Positions 44,737 to 54,004 of a stretch of 64,000 nucleotides of DNA are shown piece by piece. The stretch lies in contig RGCL01000001.1 of the NCBI GenBank assembly GCA_009919175.1, positions 47,772-111,771 of the forward strand, read 5' to 3'. The stretch comes from Betaproteobacteria bacterium. GTDB lineage: Bacteria; Pseudomonadota; Gammaproteobacteria; Burkholderiales; Burkholderiaceae_C. The stretch's first letter is position 1; every line of letters begins with the position of its first letter. Below the pieces are notes generated by a model, which saw nothing but the letters and a program-made list of their open reading frames with translations, did not search any database and was not told the origin of the DNA. The translations under genes and the position numbers were made by a program.

Positions 44737-45591
44737 GTGACTTACCTCAACGCCGATCTGCATTGCCACTCCGTGGTTTCCGATGGCACGCTCACGCCCA
44801 CGGCGCTGGCGCATCGCGCCAAAGCCAACGGGGTGGAGCTGTGGGCGCTGACCGATCACGATGAGGTTGGCGGCTGTCATGAAGCCGCTGCTGCTGCGCG
44901 CTCACTGGGCCTGCCTTTTTTGAGCGGCGTCGAAATCTCTGTGACGTTTGCCGACAAGACGGTCCACATCGTGGGCTTGGGCTTTGATGCCCACGATCCG
45001 CGCATGAGCCAGGGCTTGTCGCAAACCCGGGGCGGGCGCGAGCAACGTGCCCGCGAAATGGCCGAACAACTCGCCCGCGTCGGCATCCAGGGCGCATACG
45101 AAGGCGCGCTGCGGTATGTGGGTAATCCCGATCTCATCTCCCGCACCCACTTTGCCCGCTTCTTGGTGGACAGTGGGGTGTGCCACGATACCCACGACGT
45201 GTTCCGGCGATACCTCACCGAAGGCAAACCTGGGTTTGTGCCGCACCGCTGGGCGAATCTGGGCGACGCCGTGCGCTGGATCCGCGATGGCGGGGGCATG
45301 GCCATCGTGGCGCATCCCGCCCGCTATGGCTTCACGCCCACCGAGGAATACGCCCTCTTCACCGAATTCAAGCAGCATGGCGGCCAAGGGGTGGAGGTGA
45401 TGACGGGCTCTCATTCAGCTCAGGAATGCATCGCCTACGCGCAGGTGGCCCGCGAATTCGGCCTGGCCGCCTCGCGCGGCAGCGACTTTCACAGCCCCGA
45501 GGAAAGCCACTCAGACCTGGGCTCCCTGCCCTGGCTGCCTGGGGATTTGCAACCGGTGTGGGAAGCGTTGAGCGACCGCATCCAGCACTGA
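44737..45591 (+). CDS. PHP-domain phosphoesterase (RNase AM/YciV-like)
   Basis: PHP enzyme related to E. coli YciV (TrpH/Rnm), a 5'-3' exoribonuclease/3',5'-bisphosphate nucleotidase. The 284-residue protein has the four PHP motifs: LHCHSVVSDG, LTDHDEVGG, a HPARYG motif and GSDFHSPEE. It begins with GTG at 44737 since no ATG fits before the first motif. yciV and yciO are neighbours in E. coli too, and both occur here, separated by an EamA gene. Confidence 0.88.
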   Translation: MTYLNADLHCHSVVSDGTLTPTALAHRAKANGVELWALTDHDEVGGCHEAAAAARSLGLPFLSGVEISVTFADKTVHIVGLGFDAHDPRMSQGLSQTRGGREQRAREMAEQLARVGIQGAYEGALRYVGNPDLISRTHFARFLVDSGVCHDTHDVFRRYLTEGKPGFVPHRWANLGDAVRWIRDGGGMAIVAHPARYGFTPTEEYALFTEFKQHGGQGVEVMTGSHSAQECIAYAQVAREFGLAASRGSDFHSPEESHSDLGSLPWLPGDLQPVWEALSDRIQH

Positions 45592-45594
45592 CCC

Positions 45595-46509
45595 ATGACG
45601 TTCACGCCGAAATCTGCGTCCTGGCTATCTGGCGTTGCGTTCACCCTGGGAGCCATGGCCTCGTTTGCGGTCCTGGACACCACCAGCAAATTCATCCTGA
45701 TGTCGCAGCCCGTGATGCTGCTGATTTTTGTTCGCTACCTGGTGCAGTCCGCCCTCACCACCGCCTACCTGGTGCCCAAGCGCGGTCTGAAGTTGTTCAA
45801 GACCCGCATGCTGGGCTGGCACATCGTGCGCGGCTTGTTGCTGGTGGCATGCAGCCTCATGGCGGTGCTGAGCTTCATGCGCATGCCGCTGGCCGAATTT
45901 GCTGCCGTGGTGCTGATCACGCCGCTGGTGGTGACGCTCATGGCGCGCTTCCTGCTCGGCGAGCACGTGCCAGCCTTTCGCTGGGCCTGCGTGTTCACGG
46001 GCTTGTTGGGCGCGCTCATCATCGTGCGCCCAGGCGGCAGCCTCAACTGGCTCAACATGTGGCTGCCCTTGCTGTTGGTGGTGGCCAATTCGCTCTTTCA
46101 AATCCTCACCTCGCGCATGACGCGAACCGAAGACCCCCTCACGATTCATTTCTACACCAACTGGGTGGGCACGCTGATTGCCGGCGTGGCCATGGGCAAC
46201 CCCGGCAACCTGGAGTTGCCGCTCACGAATTGGTTGCTGATGCTCTTTAGCGGCGCACTGGGTGCCTTTGCCCATTACCTGCTGATCCTGGCTTATTCGC
46301 GCGCGCCGGCCAGCCAGCTCACGCCCTTCATGTATTCCAACATGGTGTTCACCGCATTGTGTGGTTGGCTGGCTTTTTCAGAGGTGCCCCAAGGTCTGGC
46401 GTTGGTGGGCATGGCGTTGATTGCGGTCTCTGGCATTGCCGCAGGGGTGCACGCTGCATACTTTCAGCAGCCCCGCTTGGTGCCCACCCAGGAGACCCAG
46501 CGACAATGA
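45595..46509 (+). CDS. EamA/DMT-family transporter (third copy)
   Basis: A 304-residue protein with ten hydrophobic helices and two EamA repeats (SGVAFTLGAMASFAVLDTTS, AAVVLITPLVVTLMARFLLG, SQLTPFMYSNMVFTALCGWL). It starts three bases after the phosphoesterase stop and ends three bases before yciO, so it is embedded in this operon. The substrate is unknown; RhaT/S-adenosylmethionine-uptake type exporters are related. Confidence 0.85.
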   Translation: MTFTPKSASWLSGVAFTLGAMASFAVLDTTSKFILMSQPVMLLIFVRYLVQSALTTAYLVPKRGLKLFKTRMLGWHIVRGLLLVACSLMAVLSFMRMPLAEFAAVVLITPLVVTLMARFLLGEHVPAFRWACVFTGLLGALIIVRPGGSLNWLNMWLPLLLVVANSLFQILTSRMTRTEDPLTIHFYTNWVGTLIAGVAMGNPGNLELPLTNWLLMLFSGALGAFAHYLLILAYSRAPASQLTPFMYSNMVFTALCGWLAFSEVPQGLALVGMALIAVSGIAAGVHAAYFQQPRLVPTQETQRQ

Positions 46510-46512
46510 CAC

Positions 46513-47136
46513 ATGGCCCAATGGTTTTCACTTCATCCAGATAACCCTCAACCCCGATTGATTCAGCAAGCCGTGCAGTTGCTGCGCAAAGGGGGCGTGC
46601 TCGCCATCCCCACGGACTCCTGTTATGCCCTGGTCTGCCACCTCGACGACAAGGACGCCGTGGCCGAGATCCGCCGCTTGCGAGGGGTGGATGAGCGTCA
46701 CCATTTGTCCTTGCTGTGTCGCGACATGAGCGAGCTGGCCAATCACGCCCGCATGAACAACGCGCAATTCCGTCTGGTCAAGCAGCACACACCCGGCCCG
46801 TTCACCTTCTTGCTCGAGGCCACCAAGGAGGTGCCGCGCCGCGTGTGCCACCCGCACCGCAAATCCATAGGCACTCGCATGCCAGACCATCGAACAGCCC
46901 TGAGCCTGCTCGAGGCGCATGGTGAAGCGCTGATCGCTTCGACGCTCATCCCCAAGGACGAGCACGACCCGCTCAACGAAGCCGAGCTCATCCGCGAACG
47001 CTATGAACACCAGCTCGCAGCGGTGCTCGAAGCCGGTCCGTGTCCCAACGAACCCACCACGGTGGTGGACCTCACGCCCATGGCCACGGGCGATGCCTAC
47101 GAACTCATCCGCCAGGGTCGTGGCATCTTGCAGTGA
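46513..47136 (+). CDS. yciO: YciO-type YrdC/Sua5-domain protein
   Basis: A 207-residue YrdC-domain protein of the YciO branch. YrdC relatives make threonylcarbamoyl-AMP for tRNA t6A modification; YciO itself has only weak activity in vitro and an unclear role. The N-terminus (SLHPDNPQPRLIQQAVQLLR), PTDSCYALVC, KQHTPGPFTFLLEATKEVPR and PTTVVDLT are family features. The ATG at 46513 is preferred. Confidence 0.9.
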   Translation: MAQWFSLHPDNPQPRLIQQAVQLLRKGGVLAIPTDSCYALVCHLDDKDAVAEIRRLRGVDERHHLSLLCRDMSELANHARMNNAQFRLVKQHTPGPFTFLLEATKEVPRRVCHPHRKSIGTRMPDHRTALSLLEAHGEALIASTLIPKDEHDPLNEAELIRERYEHQLAAVLEAGPCPNEPTTVVDLTPMATGDAYELIRQGRGILQ

Positions 47137-47149
47137 GAGAATCGGTTCT

Positions 47150-47818
47150 GTGGACATCGCCTCGCTCATTCAAACCGTTTCCGTTTTCGCGCTGCCTGTG
47201 GTCTTTGCCATCACCTTGCACGAAGCCGCGCATGCCTTTGTGGCGAACAAGCTGGGCGACCCCACTGCCGCGCTCTTGGGGCGCGTGACCCTCAATCCCT
47301 GGCCTCACATCGATCTGGTCGGCACGGTGCTCATGCCCCTGCTGCTTTACTTCGCGACCCAGGGTCAATTCCTGTTTGGCTATGCCAAGCCCGTGCCTGT
47401 GGATTGGCGCAACCTCAAACACCCCAAACGCGACATGGCCTGGGTGGCGCTGGCAGGTCCTGGCTCCAACTGGGTGCAGGCACTGGCTTGGGCTTTAGTG
47501 CTCAATGCCTTGGTCTTTTTCAAGGTCGAGGAAGCCTTCTGGCTGGACATGTGCCAGGCAGGCGTGCTGGTCAACGCCGTGATGTTCGCTTTCAACCTCT
47601 TTCCCCTGCCGCCTCTGGATGGCGGGCGAATTCTCGTGGGCTTGCTGCCATGGCGCGCAGCGATGTGGGTTTCGCGCGTCGAGCCCTTTGGTTTTTATGT
47701 GGTCCTGGCTCTGGTGATGCTTGGCGTGGTCAGTGAATGGTGGCTCAAGCCCCTGATGTCGCTCACCATCAAAAGCCTCGAATGGGTGTTGTGGCCGTTG
47801 ATTGGGAGTTTTCATTGA
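47150..47818 (+). CDS. Site-2-protease-like M50 family metalloprotease
   Basis: A 222-residue integral membrane protein of the small M50 (YwhC-like/FtsH-like site-2) family. It has the zinc-binding HEAAH at His24-His28 (ITLHEAAHAFVANKLGD) and the second ligand motif NLFPLPPLDGGRI. Four to six hydrophobic helices cover the rest. GTG at 47150 is taken as start with GAGAG upstream. Its last codon overlaps the trpS start as TGATG. Substrates are unknown. Confidence 0.88.
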   Translation: MDIASLIQTVSVFALPVVFAITLHEAAHAFVANKLGDPTAALLGRVTLNPWPHIDLVGTVLMPLLLYFATQGQFLFGYAKPVPVDWRNLKHPKRDMAWVALAGPGSNWVQALAWALVLNALVFFKVEEAFWLDMCQAGVLVNAVMFAFNLFPLPPLDGGRILVGLLPWRAAMWVSRVEPFGFYVVLALVMLGVVSEWWLKPLMSLTIKSLEWVLWPLIGSFH

Positions 47819-49014
47819 TGGAAGAACGCGCGTTGTCGGGCATGCGCCCCACTGGCGCATTGCACCTGGGGCACTATCACGGCGCCCTCAAAAACTGGGT
47901 GCGACTGCAATCTCAAATGCCTTGCTTTTTCTTCGTTGCCGATTGGCATGCGCTCACCACGCACTACGAGGACCGCGAGGTCATCGAGCAAAACGTCTAC
48001 GAGATGGTGATCGACTGGCTGGCCGCTGGGCTGGATCCTGAGCAATGCACCCTCTTCCTGCAAAGCCGCATCCCCGAGCATGCCGAGTTGTTCACGCTCC
48101 TGGCCATGGGCACTCCCCTGGGCTGGCTCGAACGCGTGCCCACCTACAAAGACCAGCAGGAAAAGCTCAAGGACAAGGATTTGTCAACCTACGGGTTTTT
48201 GGGCTACCCCTTGCTGCAAGCGGCCGACATCCTCATCTACAAGGCCAAGTGGGTGCCCGTGGGCGAAGACCAGGCCAGCCATGTGGAACTCACCCGTGAG
48301 GCTGCGCGTCGTTTCAATCACTTGTATGGGCGAGAGCCGCATTTCGAGGAGAAGGTCCAGGTGGCCCTGGCCAAATTGCCCAAGGACTCCGCCAAGCGAC
48401 TGGAGAAGTCCCGCAAGGCGTATCAGGAAGCAGGGGATGCCAAAGCCCTGGAGGGCGCTTTGCAATTCATCGCCACCGCTGAGCCCCTGGACGCGCACGA
48501 CCGCGAGCGACTCACGGCCTACCTCAAGGGCACGGGCAAGCAAATCCTGGTTGAACCGCAGGCCTTGCTCACCGAAGCCAGCCGTTTGCCTGGCCTTGAC
48601 GGGGCCAAGATGAGCAAGAGTTATGGCAACGCCATTGCCATCCGGGAGGACCGCGCCAGCATCGAGCACAAGGTCAGGCGCATGCCCACTGACCCGGCGC
48701 GGGTCAAGCGCAGCGACCCTGGCGATCCGTCGCGCTGCCCGGTTTGGCAGTTCCATCTGGTTTATTCCGATGCCAGCACCCGCGAATGGGTAGAAAAAGG
48801 TTGTCAAAACGCGGGCATTGGCTGCCTGGAGTGCAAGCAACCGGTGATCGACGGCATCCTCAAGGAACAACAACCCATGTTGGAGAGGGCAGAACAATTC
48901 ATTACGAAACCCAAAATGGTTCGTGATATCGTTCACAATGGAACCTTAAAGGCTCGTAGCGTTGCTCAAGAGACCATGAACGATGTGCGCGAAGCAATGG
49001 GCTTGTCATATTGA
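47818..49014 (+). CDS. trpS: Tryptophanyl-tRNA synthetase
   Basis: Class I aminoacyl-tRNA synthetase that charges tRNA-Trp. The 398-residue protein has the HIGH-type motif TGALHLGHYHG (residues 12-22), the KMSKS motif as AKMSKSYGN, and Trp-binding segments SRIPEHAEL and GYPLLQAADILIYKAKWVPV. The start overlaps the upstream protease stop (TGATG). Length is slightly above E. coli TrpS, as in other long-form beta- and gammaproteobacterial enzymes. Confidence 0.95.
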   Translation: MEERALSGMRPTGALHLGHYHGALKNWVRLQSQMPCFFFVADWHALTTHYEDREVIEQNVYEMVIDWLAAGLDPEQCTLFLQSRIPEHAELFTLLAMGTPLGWLERVPTYKDQQEKLKDKDLSTYGFLGYPLLQAADILIYKAKWVPVGEDQASHVELTREAARRFNHLYGREPHFEEKVQVALAKLPKDSAKRLEKSRKAYQEAGDAKALEGALQFIATAEPLDAHDRERLTAYLKGTGKQILVEPQALLTEASRLPGLDGAKMSKSYGNAIAIREDRASIEHKVRRMPTDPARVKRSDPGDPSRCPVWQFHLVYSDASTREWVEKGCQNAGIGCLECKQPVIDGILKEQQPMLERAEQFITKPKMVRDIVHNGTLKARSVAQETMNDVREAMGLSY

Positions 49015-49034
49015 AAATTGAAACGGAGATCCCG

Positions 49035-49634
49035 ATGAGCATCTATGTGATCGATGACCACCCCCTGGTTCGCCAGGCCCTGGCCATGCTGTTGCGTCGC
49101 ATCAAGCCCTCGGCCAAAGTGGTTGAACTCGAAAAGTACAGCGAACTCAAACCCGCACTCATCAAGCATGGTGAACCCGAGTTGTTTGTGCTCGATCTGT
49201 TGTTGCCCGGCGTTCGCGGTGCCAGCGGCATTCACGAAGTCAAATCCATGTACCCCGATGTGCCGCTCATCGTGGTGTCGGCCATGCCCTCTGGTGAAGC
49301 CCGCGATGCCTGTCTTGAAGCGGGCGCAGACATGTACCTCGAAAAATCCACTGACTCCGCCGAAATCTCCCAGGTATTCCAGGACATGCTGGGGTTGAGC
49401 TCACCCGACGACGACGGCGAGATCCCGGTTGGCGAAGTCAAACTCTCCAAGCGCCAAAAGCAGCTCATCCTCATGCTCGATCGGGGCTTGTCCAATCGCG
49501 ACATCGCTGCCGAGCTCAACATCAGCGAGCACACCGTCAAAGTTCACCTCTGGCGCCTGTTCCGCCGCATCGGTGTCAAAAGCCGCACGCAAACCCTGCA
49601 CTACGCGCGCAGCCACGGTTTGCTGATGTCCTGA
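49035..49634 (+). CDS. Orphan NarL/LuxR-type response regulator
   Basis: A 199-residue DNA-binding response regulator. Receiver domain (1-115): acidic pair Asp7/Asp8, phospho-acceptor Asp54 in LFVLDLLLPG, and the Lys in YLEKS. LuxR-type helix-turn-helix (about 140-195): LSKRQKQLILMLDRGLSNRD, IAAELNISEHTVKVHLWRLF. The start at 49035 is supported by GGAG eight bases upstream; an earlier ATG fuses no conserved sequence. No sensor kinase is adjacent; the gene follows trpS by 20 bases. Confidence 0.9.
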   Translation: MSIYVIDDHPLVRQALAMLLRRIKPSAKVVELEKYSELKPALIKHGEPELFVLDLLLPGVRGASGIHEVKSMYPDVPLIVVSAMPSGEARDACLEAGADMYLEKSTDSAEISQVFQDMLGLSSPDDDGEIPVGEVKLSKRQKQLILMLDRGLSNRDIAAELNISEHTVKVHLWRLFRRIGVKSRTQTLHYARSHGLLMS

Positions 49635-49645
49635 TCCTTCAGGAC
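49628..49645. terminator. Convergent hairpin over two stop codons
   Basis: GTCCTGA-TCCT-TCAGGAC forms a 7-bp perfect stem that contains the stop codons of the response regulator (+) and ccmI (-). There is no T tract on either strand, so it is at best a weak bidirectional terminator or an mRNA 3'-end stabiliser. Confidence 0.45.
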
Positions 49646-50955
49646 AAAGGCCCTGTGATCTTCAACTGCAACTTGCTTTGACCCCGGGTGGGCACAGCCG
49701 ATTGGCTGGCGCCCCACTCGCCGGGTTGAGCCACGGCCTGGCCGTTGCTCGAAATGCGCACACTCACCTTGACCTCGGGCACGCTGGATAGGGCCATGCC
49801 CTGAGCCATGGCCTGGCTGTCATCGAGCACCACCTGAGTTGGCAAAGCGCCCAGCGTGGTCTTGGCCACGGCCAAGGGCATGCGCGAGCCCGGTGCCTGT
49901 GCATAGACAAACACCACATCGCTGGGCTTATGGCGGGATTGCGCCTCGGGGCTCACTGCCACCTCCACCACAATGCGCGCGCCAGCAGGTGCCGGCGCAG
50001 CGGGTGAAGCAGCGGCCGTTGACGCATCAAGCGGGGGTTTGCCTTGCGCAGCCCGCACCTGGTTGATGGCATCAAAGAGCGGCTGCGCATCGGTGGTGCC
50101 GGGTGGCAGATTCTGGCGTGCGGTCATCCAGTACCCCTCGGCCTCCACCAACTGACCTGCATTCATGGCGGCTTGACCGGCAAGAACCAAGGCACCCAGA
50201 TTTTTGGGATCCTGGCGCAAGACGGAACGGATCAATGCCCAAGGCTCGCCGTCAAATTTGCCCGATTGCTGCTGGGCCACCAGTTCGGCACGCTCCAGCG
50301 TGAGTTCGGTGCTGGGCGCCAAGGCCTGTGCCTTGCTCAAGGCCTGCAAGGCCTCATCGAGTTGCCCGCGAGCGCGTTCGACGCGCGCGAGCATGGCCCA
50401 ACCCTCGGCCTTGTCGGGTTCCTGAGCCAGACGGGCGCGCAAGCCCTCAGCCAGCTCTTTGAGTTGAGCGGGGGAGATGTCGCCAGAACCCGCAGCCTGC
50501 ATGGCCGCTTCGGGCACGATGGCCAAAGGGCGACCCAAGAACAAATAGCCCGCGATGGACAACAGCGGAACAGCCACCATCAGGCTCCACGCGAGCGCGC
50601 GACCCCGGCTTTGAGCGACCGGCGCCACTGCACGCGATGCCGACTGCGACCCCGCCGATCCCGTGGATGCAGCGGCCAGGTCATCGCCCTGCACATCGCT
50701 GAGCAAACGGATTTCCAGCTCGGACTTGGCCAGGTCGAATGCCGCCGCATCGAGCTCACCCCGATCGCGCTGAGCCTGCAAATCGGCCAGTTGCTCGCGA
50801 AACACCTGGACCAGGGGTGCCTCGACGGCGTTTTCACGCGCCCAATCGAATTCGCGGGCTTGGCGCGCAGCGCGCGCAAGTTGCCACCAGGCCACCATCA
50901 CCACCACGGCCGTGAGCCCCAAGGCCAGACACACAAACATCAATACAGGATTCAC
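49639..50955 (-). CDS. ccmI: Cytochrome c maturation protein CcmI
   Basis: CcmI binds apocytochrome c C-termini and presents them to the haem ligation complex. The 438-residue protein has two membrane helices (N-terminal VFVCLALGLTAVVVMVAWW-like segment, and one near residue 125) and a periplasmic TPR region (about 185-310, with EGWAMLARVERARGQLDEAL). The N-terminal motif EFDWARENAVEAPLVQVFRE and the Ala/Pro-rich linker are typical. The start is GTG 50955, next to the ccmH stop. Last gene of ccmA-I. Confidence 0.9.
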   Translation of the reverse strand: MNPVLMFVCLALGLTAVVVMVAWWQLARAARQAREFDWARENAVEAPLVQVFREQLADLQAQRDRGELDAAAFDLAKSELEIRLLSDVQGDDLAAASTGSAGSQSASRAVAPVAQSRGRALAWSLMVAVPLLSIAGYLFLGRPLAIVPEAAMQAAGSGDISPAQLKELAEGLRARLAQEPDKAEGWAMLARVERARGQLDEALQALSKAQALAPSTELTLERAELVAQQQSGKFDGEPWALIRSVLRQDPKNLGALVLAGQAAMNAGQLVEAEGYWMTARQNLPPGTTDAQPLFDAINQVRAAQGKPPLDASTAAASPAAPAPAGARIVVEVAVSPEAQSRHKPSDVVFVYAQAPGSRMPLAVAKTTLGALPTQVVLDDSQAMAQGMALSSVPEVKVSVRISSNGQAVAQPGEWGASQSAVPTRGQSKLQLKITGPLS

Positions 50956-50958
50956 GCA

Positions 50959-51462
50959 TCAGTCCTTGAGCAATTGTTGGAGGCGTTCACGCTGGGCCTC
51001 ACTGAGTTCGGTCGATCCGCCGGGGTTGATGCGCGTTCGCCTGCGCACCACCCACACCAGCGCAATCACTGCACCCACGAGCAGGGCAAAAGGGCCAAAC
51101 CACAGCATGAGGGTGCTGCCCTTGACGGGCGGGCGATAGAGCACAAAGTCGCCATAACGTGCCACCAGGTATGCCTTGATCTCGGTGTCGGACTTGCCCT
51201 GAACGATGAGCTCCCTCACCTCGCGGCGCAAATCGTTGGCCAGATCGGCACGGGAGGAGGCCAGGGATTCGTTTTGACACACCAGGCAGCGCAAGTCCTC
51301 GGCAATGACCACCAGGCGTTGCTCGATGACGGGGTTTTCGGCCAAGGGTTGAGCGGTTTGCGCTGCCCAGGCGCGGGGGCTCATCGAGCAAGCCAAGCCC
51401 AGCACCCAGGCCATCACAGCCCAGCGCCAGGGCGAACCACGCAGGCGCAAAACCAGGCTCAT
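50959..51462 (-). CDS. ccmH: Cytochrome c maturation protein CcmH (CcmL type)
   Basis: CcmH reduces the apocytochrome haem-binding cysteines in the periplasm. The 167-residue protein has a signal peptide (about 1-34), a redox motif RCLVCQ (Cys59/Cys62), the three-helix-bundle sequence ANDLRREVRELIVQGKSDTE and one C-terminal membrane helix with LMLWFGPFALLVGAVIALVW. The ATG at 51462 has GGGAGGG upstream and overlaps the ccmG stop as ATGA. Confidence 0.95.
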   Translation of the reverse strand: MSLVLRLRGSPWRWAVMAWVLGLACSMSPRAWAAQTAQPLAENPVIEQRLVVIAEDLRCLVCQNESLASSRADLANDLRREVRELIVQGKSDTEIKAYLVARYGDFVLYRPPVKGSTLMLWFGPFALLVGAVIALVWVVRRRTRINPGGSTELSEAQRERLQQLLKD

Positions 51463-52040
51463 GCGCCCTCCCACTGCTTGACTTTGGGCAAGACCACTTG
51501 CAAGAGCAGCTCCGGGGTGAGTGGCCCCACATGCTTGAAGCGGATCACGCCCTGCTTGTCGATGAGGTAGGTCTCGGGCACGCCATACACACCGTAGGCA
51601 ATGCCCACTCGCCCATCCATGTCGAGCACCGACAACACATAGGGATTGCCATGGCGCTCCAGGTAGCGCTGCTCGCGCTGGCGTGCAAAGCTCAGTTGGG
51701 CATCGGGTGCCCAGCTCGCTTGCTCCTCTTGCGATTGAACCTCTTTGTAACCCAGCCCCACCACGGGCACATCATGCGCCTTGGAAAACGCCACAAGGGC
51801 GGGGTGTTCTTCGCGGCAGCTCACGCACCAGGTGGCCCAGACGTTGAGCAGCCACACTTTGCCCTTGAACTGGTCGGGTGAAAAGCGCTGACCTTCTTCA
51901 AGCGTGTGCAGATCGAAAGCCGGGGCAGGCTTGCCAATGAGGGGCGACGGGATCTCGTGTGGGTCGCGCTGCAAGCCCACCGCCAAAAACACCACCAGGC
52001 CGATGAACAAGGCCAGGGGAATGAGCAGGAGTTTGCGCAT
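51459..52040 (-). CDS. ccmG: Thiol:disulfide interchange protein CcmG/DsbE
   Basis: Membrane-tethered thioredoxin-like protein that passes electrons in cytochrome c maturation. The 193-residue protein has an N-terminal anchor (residues 5-23) and the active site WATWCVSCREEHP (Cys72, Cys75). The cis-Pro region is YGVYGVPETYLIDKQGVIRF. It overlaps ccmH by four bases and follows ccmF by two bases. Confidence 0.95.
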   Translation of the reverse strand: MRKLLLIPLALFIGLVVFLAVGLQRDPHEIPSPLIGKPAPAFDLHTLEEGQRFSPDQFKGKVWLLNVWATWCVSCREEHPALVAFSKAHDVPVVGLGYKEVQSQEEQASWAPDAQLSFARQREQRYLERHGNPYVLSVLDMDGRVGIAYGVYGVPETYLIDKQGVIRFKHVGPLTPELLLQVVLPKVKQWEGA

Positions 52041-52042
52041 GG

Positions 52043-54004
52043 TCAGGCCGATCCGGTTGAAGCGGCAACCCCTGTGGGGGACGCGGCCGTTGCACTAGCG
52101 CGCCGATAGCGCCTGTCCAGCGCCGCAATGACCCCGGCAAAGGTCATGAGCAACGCGCCGCCCCACAGCCAGGGCACAAACGGCTTGTAGTAGACGCGCA
52201 TGGCCCATTGCGGGGTGTTGCCCGGCAAGGGGTCGCCCATCGAGACATACAAGTCACGCCAGGCATTGGAATCGATGCCGGCCTCGGTCATGGGCATGGC
52301 TGAAGACACGTACTTTCGCTTTTGAGTGCGCAGGACATCGATCACCTGGCCGTTGCGCAGCACCTCGACGCGACCCTCTACCGCCATGTAATTGGGACCC
52401 GGCACATTGCCCACACTGGCCAACCTGAAGGTGTAGGGCGCGATCTCCACGGTGTCGCCCAAGCCCATGCGCACATCGCGCTCGACTTCATGGTGCTTGA
52501 CGCCGGTGATGCCCATGACCACGATGGCCAAGCCCAGGTGAGCCAAATGCATGCCCCAAAAGGAGCCGGCGATGCGGCCTGGCTTGAGCAAACGCACCAG
52601 CATGTGCGCCAGCGAGGACAACCCCACCCAGGCGCCCAGGGTGAAGCCCAACGCCGCCGTGGCCTGCCACGGACCCATCCACCACGACAAGGCATTGCCC
52701 ACCACCAGGCTGCTGATGGCCGTGGGCCACAGCGTCTTGACCAGCTCGCCCAAGTCGGCTTGCCGCCAGCGTGCCACCACACCGGGCACCAGCAAGAACA
52801 GCACCGGCACCATCATGGGCACGAAAACCAGATTGAAATAAGGCGGCCCCACCGAGAGCTTGCCCAGGTCGAGCGCATCCATCACCAGGGGGTAGAGCGT
52901 GCCCAGCATGACCACCAACGTGGCCACCACCTGCAACACGCTGTTGGCCAGGAGGAAAGACTCGCGGGAGAGCAGAGCGAAAGGGCTGCCCGTCATCACC
53001 TGGGGCGCCTTGAGGGCGAAGATGGTGAGCGACACGCCCACGACCACCGCCAGAAAGAGGAGGATGAACACCCCGCGCGTGGGGTCGGAGGCAAACGCGT
53101 GCACCGAGGTGAGCACACCCGAGCGCACCAGGAAAGTCCCGAGCAGAGAAAGTGAAAAGCCCGCAATGGCCAGCAGCACCGTCCAGGCCTTGAAACCCCC
53201 GCGCTTTTCAGTGACGCTGAGTGAATGGATCAAGGCGGTGAGCACCAGCCAGGGCTGAAGAGAAGCGTTTTCCACCGGATCCCAGAACCACCAGCCGCCC
53301 CAGCCCAATTCGTAATACGCCCACCAGGAACCCAGACCAATGCCCAGGGTGAGAAAGGCCCAGGCAATCACGGTCCAAGGCCGCGACCAGCGTGCCCAGG
53401 CTGCATCCAGCCGCCCCGCCAGCAAGGCCGACAAGGCAAAGGCAAAGGCCACCGCCGTGCCCACATAGCCCATGTAGAGCATGGGTGGGTGAATGACCAA
53501 ACCGGGGTCTTGCAACAACGGGTTGAGGTCACGCCCCTCTTGGGGCGCGGGCAAGATGCGCTCAAAGGGGTTGGAGGTGAACAGGATGAACAGCAAAAAA
53601 CCCAGGCTCACCCAGCCAAGGATGGAGAGCACGCGCGCCACCATGGTCTGCGGCAGGCTGCGGGAAAAAGCGGCCACCGCCAGCATCCAGGTGGCCAGCA
53701 AGAAAATCCACAACAGCAAGGAGCCCTCGTGCCCGCCCCAGATGGCAGCGAACTGGTAGGGCCTGGGCAGCAAGGTGTTGGAATGCTGGGCGACGTACTC
53801 CACGCTGAAGTCGTTGGTCAAAAAAGCATTAGCCAGACAAGCAAAGGCCAGGGCCAGCATGGACCACATCAGCACGGTGAGGGGGCGAGCCATCGCCATC
53901 CATACCCACTGGCGACGATGCACACCCCAGCCTGGGACCACAGCGAGCAGTGCCGAGAGCACCGCCGCCAGAATCAATGCAAAGTGACCCAGTTCAGCAA
54001 TCAT
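52043..54004 (-). CDS. ccmF: Haem lyase subunit CcmF
   Basis: CcmF is the polytopic haem-ligation component that joins haem from CcmE to apocytochrome c. The 653-residue protein has about 14-15 hydrophobic helices and the periplasmic WWD motif (WGGWWFWDPVENASLQPWLV) near residue 230. PxxP and His-rich loop regions (VHPPMLYMGYVG near 180) fit the family. It overlaps ccmE by four bases (ATGA). Confidence 0.95.
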   Translation of the reverse strand: MIAELGHFALILAAVLSALLAVVPGWGVHRRQWVWMAMARPLTVLMWSMLALAFACLANAFLTNDFSVEYVAQHSNTLLPRPYQFAAIWGGHEGSLLLWIFLLATWMLAVAAFSRSLPQTMVARVLSILGWVSLGFLLFILFTSNPFERILPAPQEGRDLNPLLQDPGLVIHPPMLYMGYVGTAVAFAFALSALLAGRLDAAWARWSRPWTVIAWAFLTLGIGLGSWWAYYELGWGGWWFWDPVENASLQPWLVLTALIHSLSVTEKRGGFKAWTVLLAIAGFSLSLLGTFLVRSGVLTSVHAFASDPTRGVFILLFLAVVVGVSLTIFALKAPQVMTGSPFALLSRESFLLANSVLQVVATLVVMLGTLYPLVMDALDLGKLSVGPPYFNLVFVPMMVPVLFLLVPGVVARWRQADLGELVKTLWPTAISSLVVGNALSWWMGPWQATAALGFTLGAWVGLSSLAHMLVRLLKPGRIAGSFWGMHLAHLGLAIVVMGITGVKHHEVERDVRMGLGDTVEIAPYTFRLASVGNVPGPNYMAVEGRVEVLRNGQVIDVLRTQKRKYVSSAMPMTEAGIDSNAWRDLYVSMGDPLPGNTPQWAMRVYYKPFVPWLWGGALLMTFAGVIAALDRRYRRASATAASPTGVAASTGSA

